From NCBI GenBank assembly GCA_003427395.1, contig BFEA01000014.1, forward strand, positions 3,487,218-3,538,430: a DNA stretch of 51,213 bases, read 5' to 3'. Below are positions 1 through 8,726 of the stretch, in pieces (position 1 is the stretch's first letter; the number at the start of each line of letters is the position of its first letter). The notes under the pieces are model-generated. The model saw nothing but the letters and a program-made list of their open reading frames with translations, made no database searches and was not told the DNA's origin. This DNA comes from Chara braunii. Lineage: Eukaryota; Streptophyta; Charophyceae; Charales; Characeae. A program made the translations under genes and the position numbers.

Positions 1-126
1 GGGGGGGGGGAGGAGAGGGGAACGGCGTAGGAGGAGAAGTGGTGGAAAGGAGATAAAGGAGATGTGAAGCACGACGTACCTTAGTTTCTTTTTCTCCATT
101 ATTATGGCATAATAAAGCTACTCCGA

Positions 127-207
127 CACGTGTATTGTTTCTCCTTGCGCCACGTGTACTGTTGTTTCTCCTTGCGCCACGTGTACTGTTTCTCCTTGCG
201 ACACGTA
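127..207. repeat. Short tandem repeat, 24-27 bp unit with CACGTG
   Basis: Three consecutive units begin at 127, 151 and 178. Each starts CACGTGTA and ends CTCCTTGCG; a partial fourth starts at 202 (CACGTACAC). The second unit has a 3-bp insertion. Five more CACGTG hexamers follow at 447, 468, 480, 502 and 534. Confidence 0.8.
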
Positions 208-559
208 CACTGCATCGGGATCCTGAATGCTGCTCGACATTTCTTCTCGTTCACACAATCGATCGAATGCGCGACACGCCTGGATGCACCTGATCGTTTT
301 TACGGCCAAGCCTGCATGCACCTGACCGCAATTACGTCCAGAGGTAGGTCGAAAACTCTATGGTGTGCGTATGAAGCGAGGTACGTCGTTCATGACACAC
401 GGCGTACCGCTCCAGCTTGCGCCACATTTCCTACCTCACCTTTCGTCACGTGGCCGCGTACTTCTCCCACGTGCGTCGACACGTGGCGTCACCTTCTCGG
501 CCACGTGTATACGGTATGTAATCCCATATGTGACACGTGTACTGCAGTCCAGACTTATT

Positions 560-625
560 GGCCTTCAGAAAATTCAGAAAATTCAGAAAACTCAGAAAAT
601 TCAGAAATTTCGAAAAATTCAGGTT
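560..625. repeat. Tandem repeat of about 9 bp (AAAATTCAG)
   Basis: Five to six imperfect copies of a 9-10 bp unit close to AGAAAATTC run head to tail. The ORFs here in all three frames are products of the repeat (ENSENSEN-type peptides), not genes. Confidence 0.75.
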
Positions 626-633
626 TGAGATTC

Positions 634-650
634 GGAAGGACGGATACGTA

Positions 651-681
<31 letters not shown>

Positions 682-712
682 CTTTTTTTTTTTGGGAAGG
701 ATGGATACGTAC
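634..712 (-). mobile_element. Poly(A)-only retroposed insertion with 18-bp flanking repeat
   Basis: A T-rich run (652-694, with occasional C) is flanked by GGAAGGACGGATACGTAC at 634-651 and the same 18-mer with one mismatch at 695-712. A long direct repeat around a pure A/T tail is what a LINE-type target duplication around an extremely 5'-truncated insert looks like. Nothing but tail remains, so the source element is unknown. Confidence 0.7.
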
Positions 713-1188
713 AGGCTCCGGGGGAGATCGATATTTGTATATATAAGACTTAAAAAAATGATTATAATAATTATATAATAATTAATCTCCTTCTTTATAG
801 GCAACAAGAGGTACGGAGCACGCCGTTGGCTTTGTCGTATCCGACTGGGACAGAGAAGAGAGAACCTGACTCGATCCTCTTTCTCTCCTCTCTTCTCTCC
901 TCTCTCTTCTCTCCTCTTCCTTCTCTCCTCTCTTCTCGCCTCTTCCTTCTCTCCTCTCCCTTCTCTCCTCCCTTCTCTCCTCTCCGTTCCCTCCTCTCTC
1001 TTCTCTCTTCTCGACTTCGACAGACACAGAGGGAGAGAGGGGAAAGTCGAAATGGCTATGGAAGATGCCGAGAGGGGAAAGTCAAAATGGCTCTGGCAGA
1101 GGGGAAAGTCAAAATGGCTATGGAAGATGCCTTCTACTACTTCGTTCCCCTTTGCTTCACACCTTCTGCGTGCACAGGTCAAGGAACC

Positions 1189-1190
<2 letters not shown>
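713..1190. other. Pyrimidine-rich non-coding stretch
   Basis: About 870-1020 is built of CTCTTCTCTCCTC-like units. Around 1045-1130 a 27-36 bp unit (GAGGGGAAAGTC then AAAATGGCT) occurs three times. ORFs on both strands consist of RE, SL or REE repeats and are artefacts of base composition. No gene is seen. Confidence 0.6.
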
Positions 1191-1231
<41 letters not shown>

Positions 1232-1251
1232 CACACACACACACACACACG
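1191..1251. repeat. Compound microsatellite (CT)n(AC)n
   Basis: Roughly 19 CT units are followed directly by about 11 AC units, then GA-rich sequence up to about 1297. Confidence 0.95.
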
Positions 1252-1383
1252 CACAGAGAGAGTGCGGGAGAGAGAGTGTGTTAGAGAGAGAGAGAGACGG
1301 ACTCAGAACGTTACCTACTCCTCTGATTCCCGCCCACGGAACGATTTCAAAGCCCAACTTTACCCTCTCTCTCCTACCACCCT

Positions 1384-1448
1384 TCTGCTCCTACTTCTTT
1401 TTTTTTTCTTTTTTTTCCTTTTTTTTTTTTTTTTTCTTTTTTTTTTTG
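1384..1448. repeat. T-rich tract
   Basis: More than 60 bases of T interrupted by single C, as in the retroposon tails elsewhere in the window. I could not find a convincing flanking duplication. Confidence 0.6.
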
Positions 1449-1540
1449 GGTCCAACGGTTCACCACAGTGTCTGCGATCTCCGATCCCGCTCAGACTCCC
1501 TCTGTGTTTGATTTCCAATCCCTTTCCCGCCCCCTGACCT

Positions 1541-1542
<2 letters not shown>

Positions 1543-1587
<45 letters not shown>

Positions 1588-1612
1588 CTGTGTGTGTGTG
1601 TGTGTGTGTCTA
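1543..1612. repeat. Compound microsatellite (CT)n(TG)n
   Basis: About 20 CT units pass into about 12 TG units. Confidence 0.95.
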
Positions 1613-1962
1613 TTGTTTGTTAACCCAAGCTCGCAGTCGAACTTTTAGAATGAAATGTGGCGGAAATGAAGGTCAGATACATCCAGGAAAGCGGTACGGT
1701 ACGGTCCGCCTCTTTCCCGCCGATGGTCAGAGGCGCGATACTGCGCACGCCTGTGCGCTGCATGCCTCCCTCGGAGTCGTCCGCTCTGCCACTCTGACTT
1801 AGAAGGGATCTCCTCCCCCTTCCCCTTCCCCCCACCCCCCGCGCCCCCAGGGTGCTAGCAACCACTCCTCCTCTCTCTTCCTCTCGTCCTCCCGTCTCCT
1901 CCTGATCCTCCTCCTCCCTCCTAATTCTACTCCCTCCTCAATCTCCCATGTATGTTTTAGAC

Positions 1963-1967
<5 letters not shown>
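1613..1967. other. Unassigned, C/T-rich in its second half
   Basis: No recognisable domain or RNA in any frame. 1801-1935 is pyrimidine-rich (CCCCTTCCCC, TCCTCCTCC). Confidence 0.4.
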
Positions 1968-2009
<42 letters not shown>

Positions 2010-2022
2010 TCTCTCTCTTCTC
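1968..2022. repeat. (CT)n microsatellite
   Basis: About 25 CT units with one CCCT interruption, followed by a T run at 2039-2049. Confidence 0.95.
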
Positions 2023-2049
2023 CCACTTTTTTTACTATTTTTTTTTTTT

Positions 2050-2640
2050 GCACTCCGTTACCTTTCACACCCCCACCCCCCACTTCCCACCTCTTCCCTC
2101 GCACGTGGCGCGACTTAAGCGCCCTGACGTCCGCCGGTTAGCGCCCCAGTATAGCGCGAGCGAGAGAGAAGAGTCGCACTCTCCGCCAGTCAAGCGCACT
2201 GACATCTCCGTGCCGCTGCGCCCCCCGATCTCCGCCGATTTCCCCCGACCCACTCTCACCGTCGATCCTCAGCCCCTTTCCGCCTTCCCCCGATTTCTCC
2301 GCCGCTCTCTCCGCCGCTCTCTCCGCCGATCTGTCGCTCGTCAGGAGCCCCACCCACCCAATGACAGGCAGATCCTCTCAGAAGGCGCACGACCAAGGGC
2401 CTCGCCCCACCACTGTCGAATCGAGAAAAGTACGACTGCATGGTACCGCAAGGGGTGGCCAGATGCATCCATTGCTATGAATAGTAACAGATGCATCTGA
2501 TCAGCTTCTGATCCAGATACACTCGTACTTTTTCTCGTTTGGACAGTGGTGCGGCGAGGCCCCAAGTCGCAACTCCTCCTCCCCACATTCTCTCTCTCTC
2601 TCTCTCCCTCTCTCTGGTCCCTATAGCTGTCTCGTGGGTC
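2050..2640. other. GC-rich unassigned region with a small internal repeat
   Basis: A 10-bp CTCTCCGCCG-type unit is repeated at about 2296-2330, giving the RRSLRRSLRR reading in one frame. A (CT)n run lies at 2589-2613. ORFs of 60-150 codons overlap on both strands with no recognisable domain. Confidence 0.4.
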
Positions 2641-2649
2641 CCACTACCC

Positions 2650-2774
2650 TTCTTCCCCCGAACACAACGCACCCTCATTTTGTCTGTACCTTGCCAGAAA
2701 TATTGGCTTCTATACATTCATTATAACGGTCCGTTATGTTCGGGGGAAGAGGGACTGCGGCAGGGTACCAGCGG
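2650..2774 (+). mobile_element. SINE-like 3' end fragment
   Basis: CTTCCCCCGAAC, then CGCACCCTCATT, then about 70 bases, then GTTCGGGGGAAG. The same order occurs at 47,230-47,312, the 3' part of a tRNA-derived SINE. The C-rich and G-rich boxes are complementary and could pair into a terminal hairpin. No tRNA head is seen here, so this copy looks 5'-truncated. Confidence 0.5.
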
Positions 2775-2820
2775 AAGATGGGTCTTTTTTTTTTTCTTTT
2801 TTTTTTATAAAGATGGGTCT
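2775..2820 (-). mobile_element. Poly(A)-only insertion with 11-bp direct repeat
   Basis: AAGATGGGTCT at 2775-2785 and again at 2810-2820 bracket a T-rich insert (2786-2809). Confidence 0.6.
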
Positions 2821-2825
2821 CTTTT

Positions 2826-3240
2826 TTGAGAGAGGGGGGGAGGGGAGGGAAAGGGAAAGGGAAAGCCAGATGGGTCATCACAGGCCCCACTGGTGCAAAG
2901 TTCATGCTTGAAACTCATGAACCTGGACGGGGTTGTGCTATATGCTCGTGATTCCATAATAGCCGTCCTCTCGCCTAGAAACAACTATAAGAAGCTCAGC
3001 GCGTACTCACACAACGGTGGCCTGAAGGACTTTTTTGACTCGTCTTTGGCTGCAAATACGGTCGGATTCATCCATCCGTGACCGTCATTGAGGTCAGATA
3101 CATCGACGGAAGCCATACCTGGTAGCGTTGTCGAGTCGGCTTGCTCTCAGGGCATACTAACAATGGTGTGATTTGATTGATGAGTGTGCCCTCACAATAC
3201 GACTCAGTTGAATGAATATAGCCGCCATTGCTGTACTATA
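2826..3240. other. No gene recognised
   Basis: A G/A-rich stretch (2830-2870), then unique-looking sequence with short ORFs only. Nothing else supported. Confidence 0.4.
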
Positions 3241-3256
3241 CATTCAGAACAATTTT

Positions 3257-3353
3257 GTTTGTCTATTTATTTATTTTTACTTTTTATTTTTTTTATTTTT
3301 CTGCGCAGGGGCCATGCTGGTCTTCTCTGTATCGTTCCAATTTTAACGGATGA
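3257..3353 (-). pseudogene. Truncated U6 snRNA retrocopy with LINE-like A-rich tail
   Basis: The reverse complement of 3301-3353 matches the U6 5' half: CATCCG, TTAAAATTGGAACGATACAG, then AGCATGGCCCCTGCGCA. It stops inside the conserved GCGCAAGGATGA segment and runs straight into an A-rich tail with T interruptions (3257-3300), like the LINE tail at 13,158-13,192. Direct repeats flank it: ATTCAGAACAATTTT at 3242-3256 and GTTCAGAATAAGTTTT at 3354-3369. Inference: a LINE-mobilised U6, possibly a U6-LINE tail chimera made by template switching. It is not a functional U6 gene: the 3' half and the terminator are missing. Confidence 0.85.
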
Positions 3354-3404
3354 GTTCAGAATAAGTTTTTTTTTTTTTTTTTTTCCCCGTTCAGAACAAG
3401 TTTT
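3354..3404 (-). mobile_element. Poly(A)-only insertion sharing its target with the U6 copy
   Basis: GTTCAGAATAAGTTTT (3354-3369) and GTTCAGAACAAGTTTT (3389-3404) bracket a T run ending CCCC. The left repeat is also the right-hand target duplication of the adjacent U6 copy, so the target occurs three times. Confidence 0.65.
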
Positions 3405-3626
3405 ACAGGCTGGGCCTAAGTTGTTTTTTCTCCCGTTTGGGACAAGCTTACGTGTTATTATAATTATTGGGCCTCACCGAACCGTTCACCGCATGAGAAA
3501 CGGACGAAGTATGCCGGTTGTAACTAGCCACCATTCAGCGGCAGATACATGCACCATCTTGCAGAGAAGTTTATTATACGAGCAAGGAAACGGGCCTGGT
3601 GTCCCTTACAATTGTATTGCAGCCAC

Positions 3627-3684
3627 CATCTTACACTCTTTTTTTTTTCTTTTTTCTTTTTTTTTTGGGGGGAACATCTTGCAC
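3627..3684 (-). mobile_element. Possible poly(A)-only insertion
   Basis: CATCTTACAC (3627-3636) and CATCTTGCAC (3675-3684) flank a T/C run ending in six G. Only 10 bp with one mismatch. A similar but weaker pair (GGCCCAGATTGTT / GGCCCATTGTT) flanks the T-rich stretch at 3720-3755, which also contains a single N at 3752. Confidence 0.4.
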
Positions 3685-3895
3685 ATTTGGTGAGTAGTGC
3701 AGAGAGGCCCAGATTGTTTTTTTTCTGATTTTTTTTTGTTTTTTTTTTTTTNTTTTCTTAAACAAACCGGGAACCGGGCCCATTGTTGGTGTTTCAATGT
3801 GGATGGCTGACTTATGTAAGACAGAAAGGAAAAGTGAATTTTGAAAGAAAAAACGAATAGAAAGTTAATTATAAAATCGAAAAGGGAAAACAGAG

Positions 3896-4067
3896 CCTGG
3901 GCCGTGGTCCCATTAGCAAGAGAGCATCCGATTGAATGCCTGAATCTGGACGTGTTCGAGGACAGGAGCAGGAAATCGAGATCGAACTGCTTTTCTGTAT
4001 TGCGTACAACATGGCCAGGTTCAGGATTTCTATCCGATCCTCTTTGCTAGTGGGACCACGCCCCTGG
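3896..4067. mobile_element. Hairpin MITE, GGTCCCACTAGCAA family (H1)
   Basis: About 60 bases from 3896 (CCTGGGCCGTGGTCCC, ATTAGCAAGAG, CCTGAATCTGGACGTGTT) are the near reverse complement of the bases ending at 4067 (GTGGGACCACGCCCCTGG read on the other strand). The 172-bp unit would fold into one long imperfect stem with a 50-60 base loop. Related copies lie at 27.85-28.16, 30.1-30.9 and 31.0 kb. No coding capacity, so it would depend on a transposase in trans. Confidence 0.75.
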
Positions 4068-4279
4068 TTGCGGCACTTGCCATTTGCCCGCATTTTGACC
4101 GTACTTGGACATCGCCGTTGTCCAGATGCATTAACAAAATTGAAGAAGAAAAGAGAAAAGGTCCAAAAAGGACTTTTTTTCCCGGGAAAATGGGCGTCGC
4201 TACACTACTCAGGAAATGCAGAAAAGACAAAACTCATGACAATGTATCTGTCCATGTTCTAGCTGAAGATTCGCTGTCG

Positions 4280-4320
4280 TTTTGCACATTTTGAGAGTGG
4301 TGGAGCGAGGCCCAAAGGGA
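4280..4320. repeat. Half of a hairpin-repeat arm
   Basis: TTTTGCACATTTTGAGAGTGG then GGCCCAAAGGGAC resembles the right arm of the foldback at 49,360-49,401 (TTTTGCACATTTCGAGAGTGG). No left arm is present. Confidence 0.4.
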
Positions 4321-4630
4321 CTAAAATTCACAAAATTCACAGGATGTCAGAACCGTTTTCCTTTTTTCCCCTTTCTTTGTCTTCTTGTATTATCTTTCCT
4401 TTCTCGTCCATCCATTTTCCTTATTTGTCAACATTCCCATATATATAAAAGGGGCTACAAAACCAACATTTGGCGACCGACCCCCCCCCCCCCCCCGTCT
4501 TCCTCTTTTATTTAGGAGGCTAAGGTGGGTCCCACGTTCCCAGATCGGTTGCTTACCGTTGGTCTTCGTGATGGCGGTCAAAAATTCGAATTCTGCCATA
4601 GTAAGAACATTGTATACAATTTGAAATGGG

Positions 4631-4675
4631 GTGCTGCTCTTTTTTTTTTTTTTTTTTTTGGGAGTGCTGCTCTTT
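4631..4675 (-). mobile_element. Poly(A)-only insertion with 12-bp direct repeat
   Basis: GTGCTGCTCTTT at 4631-4642 and 4664-4675 flanks a T run of about 17 ending GGGA. Confidence 0.65.
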
Positions 4676-4901
4676 ATCTACCCCTACCCGTAGGATAGAT
4701 TTATTGATTTTTTCACGTCGAAATTGGACCTGCTGCTCTCGTCCTATGCATTTCGGCTCCTCTCTTCCTGCATATAGTGACATTAGGGGATATATCAATT
4801 TTACTGCTCTTTACTTCGCCCAGTCCATGCCATTGGGATAAATTCACTGTAGTAGTATTTCTCTTGCTCTCTTATTGCCTATATGGTGGCAGCCTACTTG
4901 T

Positions 4902-5340
4902 CCGAGGGCACGCTCACACTGGGTACCAAAACCGTAAAACTCCCAAAACAATGTGCACAAGGTTGGTCACACACAATGGTTCCGACCCCAAACACCCAAT
5001 TCGCAAACCCATTTGTCAGCGGCCTGCCTGGCCGCGGGTTTGAGGAATTTGCGGTAACCTCCAGAGGTTAACGCAAAATCCTTTCGTTTTTAATTTAATT
5101 TTCGTAAATGAATGCAAAGTTGAAAAGGGAACATGTACGTTCTATATTTGGGGTTAATTCTGTGTGACTGGAAACCCCAAACAGCAGCACCCTGATGGCA
5201 CGGTAGCGACCGTGTCTTTAGCGAAATGGGAACGCGGTGTGAACGCAGTGTGACCTGAAACGTCCCAAATACCCCAATTCGGCCCAACCCATTTTCGCAA
5301 TTTATACGGATTTGCTACCGCAGTGTGAGCGTGCCCTGAG
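4902..5340. mobile_element. TIR element of about 440 bp (MITE-like)
   Basis: GAGGGCACGCTCACACTG plus about 20 further bases at 4902-4938 are inverted at 5301-5340 (CAGTGTGAGCGTGCCCTGAG). The arms are about 38 bp with a handful of mismatches. Internally there is a small palindrome, GGTAACCTC with GAGGTTA, near 5055-5070. I could not settle a target duplication, so the superfamily is open. No transposase. Confidence 0.7.
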
Positions 5341-5864
5341 TTAAGCAGTGAGCATGTCCGTCAAGAGTGTCTTAATTTTAGGAGATATTATCAGGTCTGC
5401 CTTTTCTTTATGATTTTTTTTTGTTTCTCTTCCCATCCCCTATCCTTTAAAATCGGGATTTCGACCTTTCGGGGGGGGGGGGGGGGTTGCGGCTGGACGG
5501 TGCGCTATCGCTCCGTTCCAAACCGGCGTCGACCTGGGATGACTTGCAAGAACCCTAGGTCACTGCCTCGCCATCAACTCCGCCATCGCCGACGGAGCAT
5601 GGACGACGTACCCACTCATGTCCATGAGTAGCCGGTCTGCGGTTTCGTCCTTTCGAGGTAGCCCTATGAGAGATTAGGAGTGATAGGAGTGTAGAGAAGT
5701 GGAGGAACATCGGGTCTCGGCCATTGGAGGTTGTCGTCAATCTTTATGTTTTGGTTATTTATGGTTTCTCACAGCGCTGGGGATAGCTAGGAGAGATAAG
5801 CGGGTCCAGATTTTGTGATTCCTGTCAGCGGATCGACTGATTCGCTGGGTTTGAAGGGGGGAGG

Positions 5865-8245
5865 ATGACTGATATGGAAGAGGAACGAATAGGAGAGAGA
5901 AAAGAGGTCCCTCCAGGAGTCAACTACTGGACGATGGAAGACCGAGCCCGCCAGTCCATCGGTCAATGCTATGATGAGGGCGTGTTCCCGACAACTTCTA
6001 CGATAGTCGGGGAAGTCGTGGAGGACGAAAGAGGGAGGAGATTTCGGGTCAATGAGTCGTTCGACGCTATCAAAGAGAGATGGTTAAAGGAAAGGACAGT
6101 TATAGTGATCTTTCAAGACGAATCTAGGGGTTTGACTAGAGGAGTCAAGGAAGATTTGGTAAGGGCTTTCGAGGATGGTTGGTTCACACGTCGGCTCTTC
6201 AATCCGGAAATTCGCCGCGGTAGAGTGAAGTTCGAAGCCCCTAATGTCGCCTCGTATGTGGCAAAGGCGGTGGAAGTGGCGACATGGATGGTGAACAAAG
6301 GCGCTACGCACCTTAACCTGAGGGGGAAGGAGTATCCAGTCATATTCAAGGCGTGGATGACTAAGGTAGAAATTAAGGAGGTCAGACTGCGGGACGCAGA
6401 GACCAATTTTTGGATCATAGCGATCAGAGTACCTCTCGATGCAATGTGTTATTTACCTGCCGCGGCGGAAAACCTGATTGGCGGAGTTAAATTGATGCAT
6501 GCGCCGGAAGCGGACCGATCCAAACCAAAGTTAGTAAACGTGAAGATCGATATGGACCCGACAGCGTGCCACTGAGTGGAGGAGTCGCTCATCATCGAGT
6601 GGCCAAAAGGGGAGTGGTGGAAGGTGCAGATTGCAACCCCATTCTCTGAATGGTGCCGAAGATGTAGGCAGTATTTTCACACGGAAGAGGCCTGCCCTAG
6701 GGCAGCTTTTGAATTTCGGCCTGTTCGTCACCGTTCTCACCGCGTCAACCACATCAAGACCCGCCCCAACCTCGGCAGAGCGAGAGGGCGCCAGCGCCAA
6801 TTCCCCCAACAGCAGTTCCTTCTTAGGACATTCGTTCACATTCGGTGGGAAAAGGAGAAACGATTCCCTCAGGTAATCAGCCTCATCCAGGTTCAACCCA
6901 GTTTCCTCCACCGAACCCTGGTCACTTGGTTGATCAATCTCTCATACATAGTACCCTCCCGCTCGCAGTAGGAGGCCATTATCATATGCCCCCTCCTTTG
7001 AACAACTCTCTTCTGCCTCTGTGGACCTCGCCGAATCTCTGGCTGGGCACTTCACCGCAACTACTTCCCTACCAATATCCTGCAGGTTTTTCACTTGTAC
7101 CAGGTCAAGTCCAACCGCTGCATTCGCTTGACAGACCCCTGACGCACCCCCATTTGCACGAGTACCCAACGGTATGCTGCGATGTACAGGAGTTCCACTC
7201 TCATTGTTCTCCGGCTCGATTGGGCCCATCGGGGAGTCGCCCGCATGGAGAGGATAGGCATCATCCTCATTTCTACCCTACGAGGTCAGCCAATCCTTCT
7301 CCTTCGGGAGGTTCTCTCATCAGGAGAAGATTTGTAGGTCAGAGTAATGGAGCAGCCTCAAGAGGCCCTTCAATCTTACGGGGGGAAGAAGGGGCCGGTC
7401 GCTATTATCAAAGTGCAGTACCGCTCGGGGCGTCAGGCGGAGGGAGTATACCAGCTGGCGGTGGACCAGTAACCTCGGTTTCATCGAAATCTAGGTTAGC
7501 GATGGGCAGTGAAGTAGTAGGAGATGAACTTATAGAAGGGGAACATCACAGACGGTTGAGGCGGGAGAGATTATTCTCCTCGACGGGGAGCTAAGGGGGG
7601 TCCCATCGTAGGAGAGAGCATGCTTCGGATACAGGGAGTTAGTTAGAATACAGGGGCAATGGAAAGTCAATTTCAAGAGGAGATGCAGAAAGAGTGATAA
7701 GATTATTGGTCTCACTCGTTTTTTCAAAAGCCCGGGATGGGGTGTTCTTTTTAGGAATGGCCCAGCCTGACGATGGCTCCTACATCCCGTCGGTAAGAGT
7801 GGAGAAATCTCCTTCTCCTTTGGAGATCATCGCCCAGACGAAACATCTGTTTGGCGATGCGTTCCCGATCTGTATCGTCCCGCGATCAACAATTGTTCGT
7901 ATCATCGTCCGTCTCGATGCAGAGGTCTACAAGTTATATTTTCTGATGGTGGACGCGAGGATTGACCCCTCGATTGCAGATGGTCTGACCCAAGCTGGAA
8001 TCAGGTGGTTTCAGGTGGACGGAGTGAAGGAGCAGTTCAGTGCGGCCCTCGAGAAGATCGCGATCACCACAGAGATATTAGCGCTGGTTCTAATCGATGC
8101 GAATGAGAAATGGTTATTGGAGCAAAACCTTTTCTCCAAATTCCTCCTCGACTCAGTCACGGAAACTTGGCGTTCACCTTCACAGTCCCAACAGTCCAAG
8201 TGCTCCTCGCGTTCGGGTATGCATCAGTCTCCGTTGGAACACTGA
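5865..8245 (+). pseudogene. LINE ORF1 (gag-like, CCHC zinc knuckle), broken
   Basis: The nucleic-acid-binding ORF1 of the LINE. The ATG at 5865 opens 236 codons to a TGA at 6573, and reading continues in the same frame. Residues about 60-230 have the layout of the plant DUF4283-type ORF1 domain. Next comes a perfect CX2CX4HX4C knuckle (CRRCRQYFHTEEAC, 6654-6695), as expected directly after that domain. Downstream the reading changes frame: a Pro/Ser/Gly-rich linker runs at 6845-7594, another frame carries a basic segment around 7590-7745 (KVNFKRRCRKSDK), and 7752-8245 carries the C-terminal part. At least one in-frame stop and two to three frameshifts are needed. The DUF4283 assignment rests on layout, not on a search. 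Confidence 0.75.
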
Positions 8246-8312
8246 CACACTTGGGGCTTGAAGCCTCAATCTTCCTCCCGCATCCAAACTCTGGCGGACG
8301 AAGAAGCAACCA

Positions 8313-8726
8313 ATGGTTAAACTCAAGATCGGATATTGGAATGTGAGGGGATTAGGTGATACATCGGGCAGGGACAAGAGGAGAAGGGTGAAGACTTGGC
8401 TGTACAAAGAGAAAGTAGATTGTCTGTGTATACAAGAGACTAAGTTGGAAGAAGTGAAACTGGCGGAGATCAGGCATGGTGGGACGACCCATAGATATGG
8501 TCCCTAGCCCAAGGCACGAGAGGGGGTGTAGGCATCCTTCTACATCGCAACTTGTTACCTCATGTTATCGACTCGGAAGCTGATCTGTGGGGGCGGTGGG
8601 CTTGGTTCAAGTTAAATACAGGGGGAGAGGACTGGTACCTTATGACAGTGTATGCCCTGGCGAATCCAACGAGTAGGGTGAGTTTTTTCAGATCTCTGCA
8701 ATCTTGCACCCCCCCAATCTGACAAC
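8313..8726 (+). pseudogene. LINE ORF2, N-terminal endonuclease part (frameshifted)
   Basis: The ATG at 8313 sits in a good context (ACCAATGG). The start reads as an APE-type endonuclease: GYWNVRGLG, then CIQETKLEE carrying the metal-binding Glu. A TAG at 8505 ends this frame. The protein continues in another frame from 8528 (VGILLHRNLLP, then WYLMTVYALANP) to about 8705. It then returns to the first frame at 8727 with GDWN. Two compensating indels, near 8510 and 8710, therefore break the nuclease. This domain would nick target DNA. Confidence 0.85.

Noticed and set aside
619-1254. A 211-codon minus-strand ORF rich in Arg and Glu
   Set aside because: It is the translation of CT-rich and microsatellite sequence; the other strands give equally long Ser/Leu ORFs.
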